This document shows positions 1-10,420 of a DNA stretch of 64,000 bases, in pieces. The notes beneath the pieces are model-generated. The model was not told the DNA's origin, made no database searches, and was given only the letters and a program-made list of their open reading frames with translations. The number at the start of each line of letters is the position of its first letter. The stretch's first letter is position 1. Both the position numbers and the translations under genes were made by a program. This DNA comes from Prorocentrum cordatum. Lineage: Eukaryota > Sar > Dinophyceae > Prorocentrales > Prorocentraceae. Location: the NCBI GenBank assembly GCA_963575745.1, contig CAUYUJ010001747.1:365836-429835 (forward strand). Direction: 5' to 3'.

Positions 1-506
1 CGACAGAAGCACTCGATGCAGGAGAGGCTCGTGTTGATTACCATGCAGATGAGTATTGCCCGCTTCCATCTGTATGGGATACCCTTCGTCGTCCTGAAGC
101 CGCCGCACTCGTTGTTGCTCTCCTTCATGGCCAAGATGCGTTTCTGGAGTTCGTGGTGGTAGCTCTGCGTCGCTGTCACGTGTGGGCACAGGTACCGCGT
201 TGCATCCACGACTTTGCCTGGTATCTTGCACTCTGGGTTTTTCTTCATGTCCTTGTGAGCCTGGGTGGTCCCCTTCCCCTGGAAGTGTACGGGTCTCCTG
301 CTTGTCCTGGTTCTGCTTGAGGCTGATCTCTCGGAGGCGTGTGTTCAGTGTCTCGTCCACCTTCTGTGCCTGCTCGACCAGCTGGTGTGCGTCCGCGTAG
401 TTTTGACTAAGAATCAGCTTTCTCAGGTCGTCCGCGTACTTCGTCAGGCCCATGTACACTGGATGCTGGACGAGCTCGCTGGTGTTGTGGAGCCTCCTGT
501 CGTTCG

Positions 507-1990
507 TCACCTCTTCGTTGCAGTCGGTAGTCCAGTTCTGCATACATTGCGCGAAGCTGGCCACGAAGTTGCGCACCATGTATGGATCGCCGGTGAGTCC
601 TTCGCGCAGTGCGGCTTGATGCAGACTACCTCCTCGGCGTCTCTGCAGGCTATGTGAAACGTTGCTCGTCGGTTTCGTTGCTCGCCCAGGTTCAGAAGAT
701 CGTCTTGCATGATCTTGCTGTTGGCGTCGTCCATGGCTGTCCACATGTCCTTCATCGTCGATGCGTAGCTTGCTCGTCTAGCCCTGTATTCCACCGCCGC
801 CGCGGTAAGTATTGCTCCTTCGCTGCGTCTGCCTTTGATGAAGCCGTAGTGCCGGTCGCTGTGTACTATGTTCTTTTTGCGTCGAGCCTTGCTGCATGGT
901 ATGCCTTGCCAATCGGGCCCATGATGTGATATATGCGTTTGCCTGCTGGGTCTTTCTTCATGTTGTTCTTTACTACTGTTGCTGCGCTTTGATGCCATCG
1001 TACAGGTGTCGCATTGCCTATTCGTATCGCTGCCAGTGCTGCCTTGATCAACGCTTGGAATTGTTCTGGTTCTCTTTGGTCGTTGTGTAGTCCGAGTCCG
1101 TGGCGCTGTATTGGTTGATTGTCGTCGTGTGGATATAGAAGTAGTCGCCATATCTCTGATGGTGCTGCCGTTGGCGGTGCTGCTCTTCGTAGTCTGGCTC
1201 GTGTAAGACACCGCGCGATCTCGCCGTAATCCTCCTCGACCTTCTTCTCTAAGTCCTTCTTGCAGTAGTCCTGTTCCTCTGCGTTGTGAGGTATGGTCTC
1301 TATGTCGTTGATGTCCTGCTCCGTTTCTTCCATGACCCCTGATCCTCCTGGTAGTTGCCAGAAGTCGATCCACTCCTGCCTTGTCGGGTTCGCGGTGGTG
1401 GCCGTCCAGAGGTCGCGCTTCCTAGGTCCGTATCGTCCTCCCGCGATTCGCCGTGAAAGCCTTCCCAATCTGGCTAGATCCCGCTGCTCCCACGCCTCGT
1501 ACATCTCCTCGACCTTGGCGTCGGTACGCTTCTGGTGCTCTGTCGTGCGCTTCTCTTTGCAGAACTTCGTAATGGTCCTCAGAAGGTTCTCGATTGCTCT
1601 CATTCGCAGTTCTGTCTCTGAGATCTGCTCTGGTACCTCGTCGGCGTATGGGTTGCTGTCTGGCGTTCTCTGTCCCTGTGGCTTTATCCCCTGGGTTGCC
1701 CCTTCCTCGAGGCGTTCCATGCACAGCGGGGGTTGCGACGAGATGGACTCGTTATGGCGATCAGCCTCGGTAGTATTATCTGCATGTAAGTCATGGGGAG
1801 CTGCTCTGGCTTCACGTCGTTCTCGTAATAGCTGCACACGCTCTCTGCGTAGTACATCGTACTCGTCTGTTGCTCTAGGCCGTTGTCCGTAGTGCTTCTG
1901 CGCCTCTGTGCTTCGAATCTCGTTGACATCGTTGAATAGCTGGTCCACGCCGTTGCCAGCTGTGTCGTATTGTCTGATCGCCTCCTCCAC
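507..1990 (-). pseudogene. LINE linker and reverse transcriptase N-terminal fragment
   Basis: A 374-codon open frame (1990 to 866) is rich in charged residues, as is the linker between endonuclease and RT in LINE ORF2. Its end reads PVRWHQSAATVVKNNMKK followed by a GK motif, typical of the segment just before the RT fingers. The reading then moves to another frame (507-1373), where HYGFIKGRRSEGAI matches the conserved G-F-x-x-G-R-S/R-x-x-x-A-I region. It is followed by TMKDMWTAMDDAN, a degraded form of RT motif A in which the usual AF is altered. One frameshift near 880-900 and an early stop at 507 mark it as non-functional. Confidence 0.6.
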
Positions 1991-2223
1991 GTTTTTGATG
2001 AAGTCTGGGCTGTGTAGTCCATGTCGTACTGCTTGGACCAGGCTATCCTCGTCCTATCTTGGAGGCTGGTGTCTGTGTTGTACTCGTTGCCGTAGTGGGA
2101 GTCTGAATGTCTCTTGTACTCGTACGTGGTCGCATCTTGCTCTGCATTGTATATGTTGTAACCGTGCTGCCATGCGTAGCAGTGGTCCCTGCGAGACGAG
2201 CGCGTCCGCTAAGCTTTGCGGCA

Positions 2224-2964
2224 TCATGATGTAGTCAATGCAGATCGCAGTGTTCTCGCCGAAATACGTCGGCGCCAGGAGATCATGGGGTTGACGATCA
2301 GAAGTCCATGTCGTTCTGCGTACTGGCGTACCTTCTGGCCAGCTCCTCCTGCTAGTCGTTCTGACGCCCTACCTGGACCCACTGCCAATGTGTCTGGTCT
2401 TGCTCCTTTCTGTGTGATGCCCACGCCGTCTTTCAAATCTCCAGCCGTGATGATAATGGCTTTGCGCGGCCTGTTCTTGGTGATTGTCTCCATCCATGCG
2501 AAGAGCCTGTTCATGGTGGCGAAGTAGTCCTTGCTTGCGTTCTTTCCCTTGGTAGGCTGCGGCGGGCAGTAGTTTCATATGATGATCAGCGTCTAGTCGT
2601 GGTGCTGCAATGTGATAGCCAGTCCTCGTCCGCTGAGTTATGGTGGTTGTTCCGACAGGTCTACGACTGTTGCGTTCCTGAGCCTGCCTTGCAGCGCAAT
2701 GATGATCCCTGTGCTCTTGTTGGTGAGGTATCTGATTTGCCAACTGGCTTCGTAGTATCGTGTATTCTCGCTTCGATTCTGAGTGATTACGGGCTCTCTT
2801 CTTCTGCGTGCTGTCCCCGTCAGTACTATTGCATCGGAATTAGACGCTTCTTCGTAAATCTCCGCCAGTCTGTCGGGATTCGGCGGGGGCGGGTTGAATA
2901 AAAACACTGCGACAGAAGCGGTCCATGCCGCCATCGTGCGGGCCGCCGCCCCTTCTATCCGCAC
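2224..2964 (-). pseudogene. AP endonuclease-like fragment of the LINE
   Basis: Three overlapping minus-strand frames give a broken exonuclease/endonuclease/phosphatase-type domain. The upstream frame contains DAIVLTGTARRR, resembling the early strand of LINE endonucleases where a conserved acidic or threonine motif sits. The downstream frame contains IIITAGDLKDGVG, resembling the GDFN-type catalytic motif of that fold. In a LINE this domain nicks target DNA to prime reverse transcription. At least two frameshifts separate the parts, so no active enzyme is expected. The assignment rests on short motifs and on the RT fragment following in the right order on the same strand. Confidence 0.5.
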
Positions 2965-3019
2965 TATTTGTGGAATGACATAGTGGCGGTTTGGGCTGCC
3001 CTGACAATCTCTTAGGCCC

Positions 3020-3078
3020 AGATGGCAGGAGGAGGAGGAGGAGGAGGAGGAGGAGGAGTAGGAGGAGGAGGAGGAGGA
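3020..3078. repeat. (GGA)n microsatellite
   Basis: Near-uninterrupted GGA/AGG run with one GTA interruption, at the 5' edge of the minus-strand LINE. Long open frames across it are repeat artefacts. Confidence 0.95.
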
Positions 3079-3099
3079 CGCGTACGACTACCACGCACA

Positions 3100-4135
3100 A
3101 CCCCGCAGTTCCTTGCCCCACGGCCTCCGCGCCCCCCGCCCCCCCAGCCAAACCCCGAGTGGCCGCGTGCCCTGCGAGGGAGCCCGCGGGGGGCGCGTTT
3201 GGGGAAGCGGCCATAGGGGCCGCTGGCCAGCCGGCAGCAGGTGGCGCCCCCGCGGCGGGCTCGACATCCCGATTGGCCGCATGCCTTGCGAGGGAGCCCG
3301 CGGGGGGCGTCCCGGGGGTGTCGGGCCTGGGGACGGCCGAAGCCACCCCCTGGAGCCCCACGCCTGGCCCCCCCGACCGTCCCGCGACCCTCGACTACCT
3401 CGCGGCCCCCGCGACAGACCCCGCAACCCCCCAGCCGAGCCCCGAATGGCCGCGTGCCCTGAGGCAGGCGCGGCGGGGGGCATGCCCGGGGAAGCTGCCA
3501 TAGGAGCCGTCGGCCTGGCCGAGTCTGGCGCCGCCTGCCCTGCGGCGGGCTCGGCGCCCCGTGTGGCCGCGTGCACTGCGAGGGGGCCCGCGGGGGGCAT
3601 GCCCTGGGAAACAGCCGTTGGGGCAGCCATAGCCGCCCCCCAGGGCCCCCGACCCGACCCACCACCGCGACTGCCCCCACGACCCAGCGCCGCGACTGCC
3701 TCCCACGACCCGCCGCCGCAACGGCCTCCCACGACGTCCCCCGCGGAGGCCTACCTCCCCCCCCCGACGACGCCCCCGGTTACTTCCGCGACGGCCCCCA
3801 CGACCCCCCGCCCGACATTCCTTGCGACGGCAGCGCCCCGAGTTGTCGCGTGGCTTGTGGTGGGGGGGGGCGTTGGGGGGCGTGCCCGGGGAAGGGGCCA
3901 GAGGGGCCGCTGGCAAGGCCAAAGTTGGCGCCGCCCACCCAGCGGCGGGCTCGGCACTCCGAGTGGCCGCGTGCCCTGCGAGGGAGCCCGCGGGGGGCAT
4001 GCCTGGGGAAGCGGCCCTAGGGGCTGCCGACGACGCCCCTTGGGGCCCCCCCGACCCCGCGGGGGGCATGCCTGGGGAAGCGGCCCTAGGCTAGGGGCTG
4101 CCGACGACGCCCCTTGGGGCCCCCCCCCGACCCAC
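3100..4135. repeat. Degenerate GC-rich minisatellite
   Basis: A block of the type GTGGCCGCGTGCCCTGCG, then GGGAGCCCGCGGGGGGC and GGGGAAGCGGCC, recurs at about 3151, 3270, 3436, 3557 and 3958, spaced roughly 120-170 bp with a gap where copies have decayed. A recent duplication of the CGCGGGGGGCATGCC block lies at about 4003 and 4061. Many overlapping open frames exist in all phases because the sequence is so GC-rich that stops are rare. None has protein-like composition, so I do not call a gene here. Confidence 0.8.
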
Positions 4136-4690
4136 GCGACGGCCCAGCGCCGGCCCACTCAACCCCAACCCCTCTTCGACCCACCACGCCACGAACCCTT
4201 GCGACGGCCTCTGTGCGCCGGCCTCCACGACGGCCCCTCGCCGCCGCCTCGACGTCAGACCCCGCGGGGAACCCCGTGACGGCCTTCCTGGCTTGCGCGG
4301 GCGGTGCTTCCCTCGCGGGCTGCTGGTCTGACGAAAGGACAGCTGAGGTGAAGGCCTCTCGCCTCGCGACGGCCCCCTCGACTCCCTCTGCGACGGCCTC
4401 TGGGTGAGGACCTCTGCGACGGCTACCCCCTCGACCAAACCCCCGCCACGACCCCCGCGACGGCGACGGCCAAGGCGGGCGCGAAAACGGCCGCGGCTAG
4501 TGCGACAGCCCCCACGCCTGCCCTCGCGACGACCCCCGCGACGGCCTCGCCGACAGCCCGCGCGACAGTCTCGCGGACTACCGCTGCAAGCGCGACGGCG
4601 AAGACAGCGGCGTATCGCCAGGGGAGACAAGCCCCGAGGAGGACGAGCGCGCCACCTCGGGCGATTCTGACACGTCTAATCCACTCCTCG
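3640..4690. repeat. CGACGGCC / CCCACGACC short-motif repeat tract
   Basis: Short units such as GCGACGGCC and CCCACGACCC recur every 15-40 bp through this tract, overlapping the end of the minisatellite before it. The region is over 70 percent GC by eye and has no protein-like frame. Confidence 0.6.
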
Positions 4691-6084
4691 CCGCCTGGCG
4701 ACGGAGGCGGCGGTGACCCTACAGGAGGACGCCCCCTCGCCGCCCCTCGTCCTCGGGCCGCGCGACCCACGGCCTCCCGAAGCGAGGGCGAGGCCGCCCA
4801 AACGGCAACGGGCCTCAGGGCGCCCCACGGGTTGCGCGGCATGCCCGGCAGCGCCCTCGCGCCCACCCCGACTTGTATGGAAGAAGGCCCCTGCGACGGC
4901 AGAGGCGACAGATCGTCTCTCCAAGATCGTCGTGCAACGGCAGTGGCAACATATATCAGTGCGCTATTTCCCGCATATTTCTTTTGCTTCATTGCAGACA
5001 GGGACGCCAGCTTCTACATGCGCACTCCCATCCGTGCGCTGTTCAATTCTTCAACCGACACGCACGCACTCACCGTGAGACGGAAGCGGCTCAGATGGTG
5101 GCATGTGGAAGCTATCTTCTCTTGGCATATCTACAGCGCGAACATCCGCGGCGATTGCGATCAGCGCGGGACCCCACGGGCCTTTCTCACCCGCTCGAGC
5201 TCAAACCATTGCCGCAAGGAACGCATGCCCCCCCCCCCCCGATGGGGCTTTCTCACCCGCAGCGCATGAGGCCTCCACCTACCGCCACCCCCTGCCGGCT
5301 CACCTTCTTGCAGCCCTGACCCCCCCACACGCCTTTCTCATCTAGCCTCCTCTATCCCACCTTCTTGTGGAGGGTCATGGGTCGGGCACGTGGGCGGAGG
5401 GGGGCTTGGACTCACAGCGGGCCGCCCTTGCAAGGGCCAGGGCGGCCGCGGCCGCCGCCAGGGCAGACGCCACCAGGGCGCCCGCTCAGCCTCGCCCCTT
5501 ACCTGCCAGGGCTGCCCAGCTAAAGCACTTTCCTACCCCGCCGCCAACAGGGCACCTCCGCACCACCTTCTCCTCACCGAGCCACCGCCGCAGATGGCAG
5601 AGACCACCCCCGCGCGCAGTGGGACCCCCCCCGTTCGGGGGACCCTACGCCTGCCTGCGGGCGAGGGATCCCGCCGTCGGCCTCTCGGACGCCCGTGGGG
5701 TATCCCATGCGCAGAGGGATAGGCCATTGGGCCTTCCACTCGCAGCAAGCGGCGCCCAAAGTGACCCCGCGAAATAGCTCTGCCACCGCGCCGTTTTAAT
5801 TCAGCTGTGCCACCTCACCTCCTCTTGTCTACCCTACCGCCTGGCTTTCGCACGCCCTTTAGCGCCGCCGCGCCACCGACTTGCTGCAGCATCCCCCACC
5901 TCCTCTTCCCATCCCCCAGATGTGATGCTCCTGCCCTTTTACCTTCCTCCTGCTCTTCGAGGCCACGGTCCGTATTTGTCGTTGTTGTTGTATTCCGCAA
6001 AGGGTGCCCGCCTGGGCTTCCCTGGGGGGGGGGCAGCGTTCGACGAGCACTATCGCCATCAGGAGCACAGGAGCACAGGAGGAA
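4691..6084. other. No gene recognised
   Basis: GC-rich, proline- and alanine-biased frames in every phase. Two short copies of a CTTTCTCACCCGC segment lie near 5180 and 5245. I see no conserved domain, RNA gene or element end. Confidence 0.5.
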
Positions 6085-6096
6085 GATGAGGAGGAT

Positions 6097-6140
6097 GAAG
6101 CGGAGGAGGAGGAGGAGGAGGAGGAGGAGGAGGAGGAGGG
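6097..6140. repeat. (GGA)n microsatellite
   Basis: Uninterrupted GGA/GAG run about 40 bp long. Confidence 0.95.
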
Positions 6141-6379
6141 GCGGACGATGATGGGGAGGTGGAGGACGGAGGAGGCGGACTTTCCCCCAGTCTCGTTTCT
6201 AATAAGAGCATTGGCTGGTATTGGTCATGAGTCAGCGTCCCCTCTCTCCGCCTCGTTTCTCTGCCTTCTCCCGTTTCCCTTTTCCCTCTTCCGTTTCCGT
6301 TTTCTTCGCCGTGTGTTTCTTCATCTTCGTTATTTTTGTTCATCTATACCCACGCCGTCATTGTTTTTCTTCTTGTGGT

Positions 6380-6650
6380 TAGTATGATTATGGTGTGTCT
6401 TGTTATTAGTAGTGTACGTCCGATGATTAGTATTATTATTATTGCTCTTATCGTTAGTACTACTTTTTTACATGGTTTCGTATGTGCGACTCGTCTGTAT
6501 TAGTAGTGTTACTATTATTGCTCTTAGTATTATTATTAGTAGTAGTAGTATTAGTATTACGATCATTATTAGTATTACGACTATCTATTTTAATATACGT
6601 AACATTACTAGTCGTAGTGATATAATGTTCTTATGATATGTTTTATTATT
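6380..6650. other. AT-rich island of TATTAGT-like low complexity
   Basis: A sharp drop in GC. TAGTA, TTATTAG and GTTACTA motifs recur throughout, unlike the GC-rich flanks. No open frame looks like a protein. It may be a decayed AT minisatellite. Confidence 0.6.
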
Positions 6651-6657
6651 CGTCATA

Positions 6658-6960
6658 TCCTCCTCTTCGCCTCATCTCCTCCTTTTCCTCCTCCTCCTCC
6701 TCCTCCTTTTCCTCCTCCTCCCTCCGCCACCACGCGGGTGCGGTAGGCTTCAAGGCATCCGAGTGCCACATAGGTGCGCAGGAATTGTGCCACCCTGCGA
6801 GGGTCGACTTCTGCCGCCGTTTCTGCCGCCCGTGGCCTCGGAGCGCAGGGTCCGCGCCCGACCACGACGACGACGACGACGACGACGACGCATCCGACGC
6901 GGCCACCGCCGCTGCCGCCGTCGTGGTCGTCGTGGTGGTGGTGGTCGTCGCGTTCCTTCC
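6658..6960. repeat. Cluster of (CCT)n, (GAC)n and (GTC/GTG)n microsatellites
   Basis: CCT-rich stretch at 6658-6725, a GAC run at about 6860-6895 and a GTC/GTGGTC run at about 6918-6950. The GAC and GTC runs are complementary and could pair as a hairpin. Confidence 0.85.
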
Positions 6961-7356
6961 TTCTCCCCGCTCTTCGTGTTCCTCCTCCACTTCCTCCTCC
7001 TCGTGCTCTCCCTCCTGCCTAGTTTTAGTTACTCCGACCTTTGTCGAACCGATCGCCGCGTCTGAATCCTCCTCCTCCATCTCCTCCTCTCCCACGTCCG
7101 CCTCCTCCCGACCTCCCCCCCCATGCCCTCCTTCACCTCCCCTTCCTCCTCCCCCTCCCTCGTCCGCTTCGTCTTCGCCGTGCCGCCTGCCTTCTCCCTT
7201 CCTGGGCGGCCGCGCAGGCGGCCCCGCCGCAGAAGGCCGTGGTGGCCAGCGAGGAGGCGCGGGGTCCGCCAGCCCCCGCCTGCCCAGCCCCCCCTCCGGG
7301 TCCTTCGCCGCTGGGTATCGGGCACTCCTTTTCGGCTATACGCAAGAGTGACCCTG

Positions 7357-7473
7357 GGTAAGAGTGACCTTTGTTGCGCGGCTTTTTGGGGCTGCTACTG
7401 CTTCGTTTTCAGCCATCTGTGGACCCATCTGTGCCCGCACCACGGGGCACTCCTGCGAAAGGTCACTCTTACC
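7357..7473. repeat. 16-bp inverted repeat
   Basis: GGTAAGAGTGACCTTT at 7357-7372 is exactly reverse-complemented at 7458-7473, separated by 85 bp. A third partial copy, GCAAGAGTGACC, lies just upstream at about 7342, and GGGCACTCCT-type sequence sits near both arms. Confidence 0.8.
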
Positions 7474-7738
7474 TCTAGTCGACCTTTGCGGTCCTCGCTC
7501 CGTTGCGGACGTCCTTCGAGCTCTCGACCCTGGCGGGTTTCCCAGAAGCCTGGCCTGCGGGAGCGGGGGGCACACGTGGCGGCCCGTGCCCGCGGGCCGC
7601 CCGGCGGCCCGCGGGAGCAGGCGGTCATCCTTCGACTTCTGACCCCCGTCCGGTCCTTCGAAAGCCTGGCCTGCCCGAGGGTGTGGCCGCCGGTGTGACC
7701 GGCCACCTCCCTGGCTACCGCTGCCACATATCGAAACT

Positions 7739-7775
7739 AGAACCATTGCGCGCGCTTCGCGCGCGCTCAAGTTCT
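7739..7775. repeat. Strong hairpin
   Basis: The outer stem AGAAC/GTTCT, then TTG/CAA, then CGCGCGC/GCGCGCG around a TTC loop form a nearly perfect stem with two 2-nt bulges. It marks the step from GC-rich to more AT-rich DNA. No T-run follows, so it is not a bacterial-style terminator. Confidence 0.7.
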
Positions 7776-7869
7776 AACTAGGCTTAATAGGCTAACTCAT
7801 GTCATCTCATTTTGGTCGCTTCTTGCGTCCAGGGACTCCCTTGGAGGCCCTGCGCAAGCCTCGGAATCG

Positions 7870-9660
7870 TATAGAAGGGGAAACGCGGAAACGCAGAAAT
7901 CATTAATTCCATTTAGGTATTCAACGATTTGGGACCCTCAAAGGCTTCCAGGGGTCTTTTTTGGGAGGTGAGGGCGGTCTGAATTGTGGTCTGTTGTGCA
8001 AGAGAAGACCAGGGGCCAAACTTGAACAAAAAAATAAGGAATTTCGGGATTCCCATGTTTTTCGAGTTCCTCGGCGCTGTTCGGCGCTGTTTTTTGTTTG
8101 TGCCTCGCGGGTTTTGTTAGCCGGGCCCCTCAGGGGTGTGGGATCTTCCAGACCCACCGGGGGTTTGGATGCCTCCTGGAGGCCTGGACAGCCGTCGGAA
8201 GGGTGTCGCGGGCTGCGCGGGAGCGTGTTGGGCCGTTCTTTACGTTCTGGGGGCTCCTTGGGGTCGTCATGGGCTGTCCTTCGGCGACTTGGGATCTCCC
8301 CTGGGAAGCCAGGAGGCGCGGTACCGGCCAGATGTCAGGGGATGTGTAGGACCCCCGAGTAGGAGTCCCATTTTGAGAAAAAAAGAAAAAGGGGGGATTC
8401 TGGGAATTCCTTTTTTTATGAAAATCCTTGATCTTCGAGGGTTGGAAGCGGGAAAACGTGAGAAGGCGACAAACATTAGAAAAACAATTGGAAATCAACG
8501 ATTGTACCCTCTTTGGGCTCTCTCGGGCCTCTCGGGACGGCTCTCGCAGCTCTCTTGGGCTGTTCTTGGAGCCTCGTCGAGGTCTTTCTGGGGCCTCTCA
8601 GGGATCGGGGGTGTATTGGGGGCCTCTGGGTGGTCCCAGTGGCCTTTCCTGGTAGCCTCCTGCTCCCGCTCTTGGGCCCATCTTGGGCCTGTTCTGGGGT
8701 GGTCTTGGGCTGTCCTGGGCGCCTCTTCGGCAGTCTTGGAGCCTTCTTGGCCCGTCTTGAGGCCGTCCTGAGGGTCTTTTGGGTGGTCTTGGGGCGATAT
8801 TGGGAGCCTCTTCGGCGCTCTTGGACCGTTGGAAGGTCGAAAACGCGAGAAGCCAAAAACATTGAAACAAAAACAATGACAATCTACGATTTGGGCCTCT
8901 TCGGGCCGTCCCCGGACGCCTCTCGGACCTCCCTTGGGGTCTCTTTGAGGTTACCTGGGGGCCTCGAGAGCTGTCGGAAGGCTAACTTGGGCTGCTTGGG
9001 AGCGTTTTGGACCATGCTTTCGCATTCTGGGGGCTCCTGGGAGGCGTCTTGGGCCCTCCTGGAGCGCTGTGGAGGCCCACCGGAACGACAGGGGGAGCGG
9101 TACCGGGAGCGTTCCCGAGAAGTCACGGGGAGGTGTGGCACCCGGGGCCGGGGGGGGGCTCTATTGGGGTGCCTCTTGGGCGTCTTCGGGGCCTCTTTTG
9201 GTGTTTCTTCTGATCTCATGGGGGCTTGGGGCTTCTGGGGCGCTTCTTGGAGCCTCTTGGGGTCTCCTGGGGGTCTCTTGGGCCAAAAGGCGCGAATCTG
9301 GGGCACACTCGTCCCCGTCTTGTGCGCCGCCTGGGGGCGTTGTTGGGCGGTTTAGGCGCCTCGTGGGCCGTCTTGGCCCCCTCGTGGGCCGTCTTGGGGC
9401 ACTCTTGGGGGCATCCTCGACCGGCTTGGGTGCCTCTTGGGCCGTCTTGGACGCAGTGGAAGCCCAAAAGGCGACTACGCCAAAAATATTAGTTTTATCA
9501 TAGGAAATCGGCGATGTTTGCTTATTGGAGCTCTCTCGAGGTGCCTCTTGGGCGTCTTCGGGGCCTTCGGGGGCCTTCTTGGCGTCAGGGGAGTCGTCTT
9601 GAAAGGCGTCTGGAGCCATCGCTGCGGCCTCCTGGGGCCTCCCTGCAGCCTCTTGGGGCC
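7870..9660. repeat. Higher-order repeat: GGGGCCTCTTGGG arrays punctuated by AT-rich boxes
   Basis: Most of the stretch is built from degenerate 10-14-bp units such as CTTGGGGCCTCT and GGGCCGTCTTGGGG. An AT-rich box recurs four times (about 7878, 8448, 8831 and 9472). Each has a variant of AAACGCGAGAAG, then an AAAAACATTRAA-like run, then ATCAACGATTT just before the GC-rich units resume. Spacing is 570, 383 and 641 bp. Open frames here are glycine-, leucine- and serine-rich repeat translations, not genes. Confidence 0.75.
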
Positions 9661-9810
9661 CTGTTGGCCCCGGGTCGGAAAATGACGCCCGGGCCCCACA
9701 TTTGTGGTCGAGGCGCCGGCCCCTGGACCCGGTCCCCCGTTATATGTATAGGACAGCCAGCACAGAATTGACGCTGACATGTTTTTGTGTGCCATGCGCA
9801 GGTCGGTTTT

Positions 9811-9960
9811 CCTCGACCTGCGCCTTGCGCACCTTCCGCGCGGAAGGTGCCGCAAGTGTACGGGCTCGACGCCGCTGCGGCCTCGGCGGCGGCGGCCGCG
9901 GCGGCGGCCGCGGCAGCGCCGCAACTGCCGCGCGGAAGATGCAGAAGGCGCAGGTCGAAG
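9811..9960. repeat. 32-bp imperfect inverted repeat with nested hairpin
   Basis: CCTCGACCTGCGCCTTGCGC followed by ACCTTCCGCGCG (9811-9842) is reverse-complemented with a few mismatches at 9929-9960. The left arm itself contains the palindrome ACCTTCCGCGCGGAAGGT. The loop is a GCC/CGG-rich low-complexity run. Confidence 0.75.
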
Positions 9961-10184
9961 GGTCGCCGTGTCTGCCGCCGCCAGGGGGGGGTTCGAGCGA
10001 GAGCGCGGTCCCCCTGTAAAGCGTGAGGTCCACAGCGAGAGCATGCTTCCCGAGTGTCGAGGGCGCGGCACCGCAACTCATTGCGAGGAAGTCCCACGTG
10101 ACACCGCGATTCTTGAACTCAGTGTGAGAAAGTCCCGCGCGAGCGCGATTTCGAATCCCCCCGGCGCCGCTCGGCCCCGGGCCG

Positions 10185-10305
10185 CAAGCCGCCGCCGCCT
10201 TCGCCGCCGCCGTTGGCGCCGCCACCGCCGCCGTCGGCGTTGCCGCCGCCGACGTTGCCGCCGCCGCTGGCGCAGTCGCCGCCGCCGTTGCCGCCGCCTT
10301 GAGCC
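10185..10305. repeat. (GCC)n-type trinucleotide tract
   Basis: CCGCCG, GTTGCC and related trinucleotides make up almost the whole interval. No gene. Confidence 0.85.
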
Positions 10306-10420
10306 TGTTTTTTAGTCCGGGGCGATGACGGCCATCATTTTGGGGGTGGGAGGGGGCCGATAATGTCACGTGTCGCGCCAGCGGCGTCATGGAATGCCTG
10401 GGAATGACTGATGGCGGGTA

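Larger units (their letters stand above)
1..2990 (-). mobile_element. Decayed LINE-type (non-LTR) retrotransposon, cut by window edge
   Basis: The minus strand carries, in the order expected for a LINE ORF2, an AP-endonuclease-like segment (about 2964 down to 2224), a charged linker (about 1990 to 1100) and the start of a reverse transcriptase (about 1100 to 507). The pieces lie in different frames, so the copy is a pseudogene. The stretch 1-506 should hold the rest of the RT palm, but I could not find a YxDD motif in it before the window ends. The 5' end of the element is close to 2990, where a GGA microsatellite starts. The type is well supported by domain order; the exact family is not determined. 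Confidence 0.7.

Noticed and set aside
3113-4279. 388-codon plus-strand frame
   Set aside because: It is a translation of the degenerate minisatellite; other phases are equally open.
10300-10325. Spliced-leader-like GGCTCAAG on the minus strand
   Set aside because: Only eight bases match and upstream bases do not fit.
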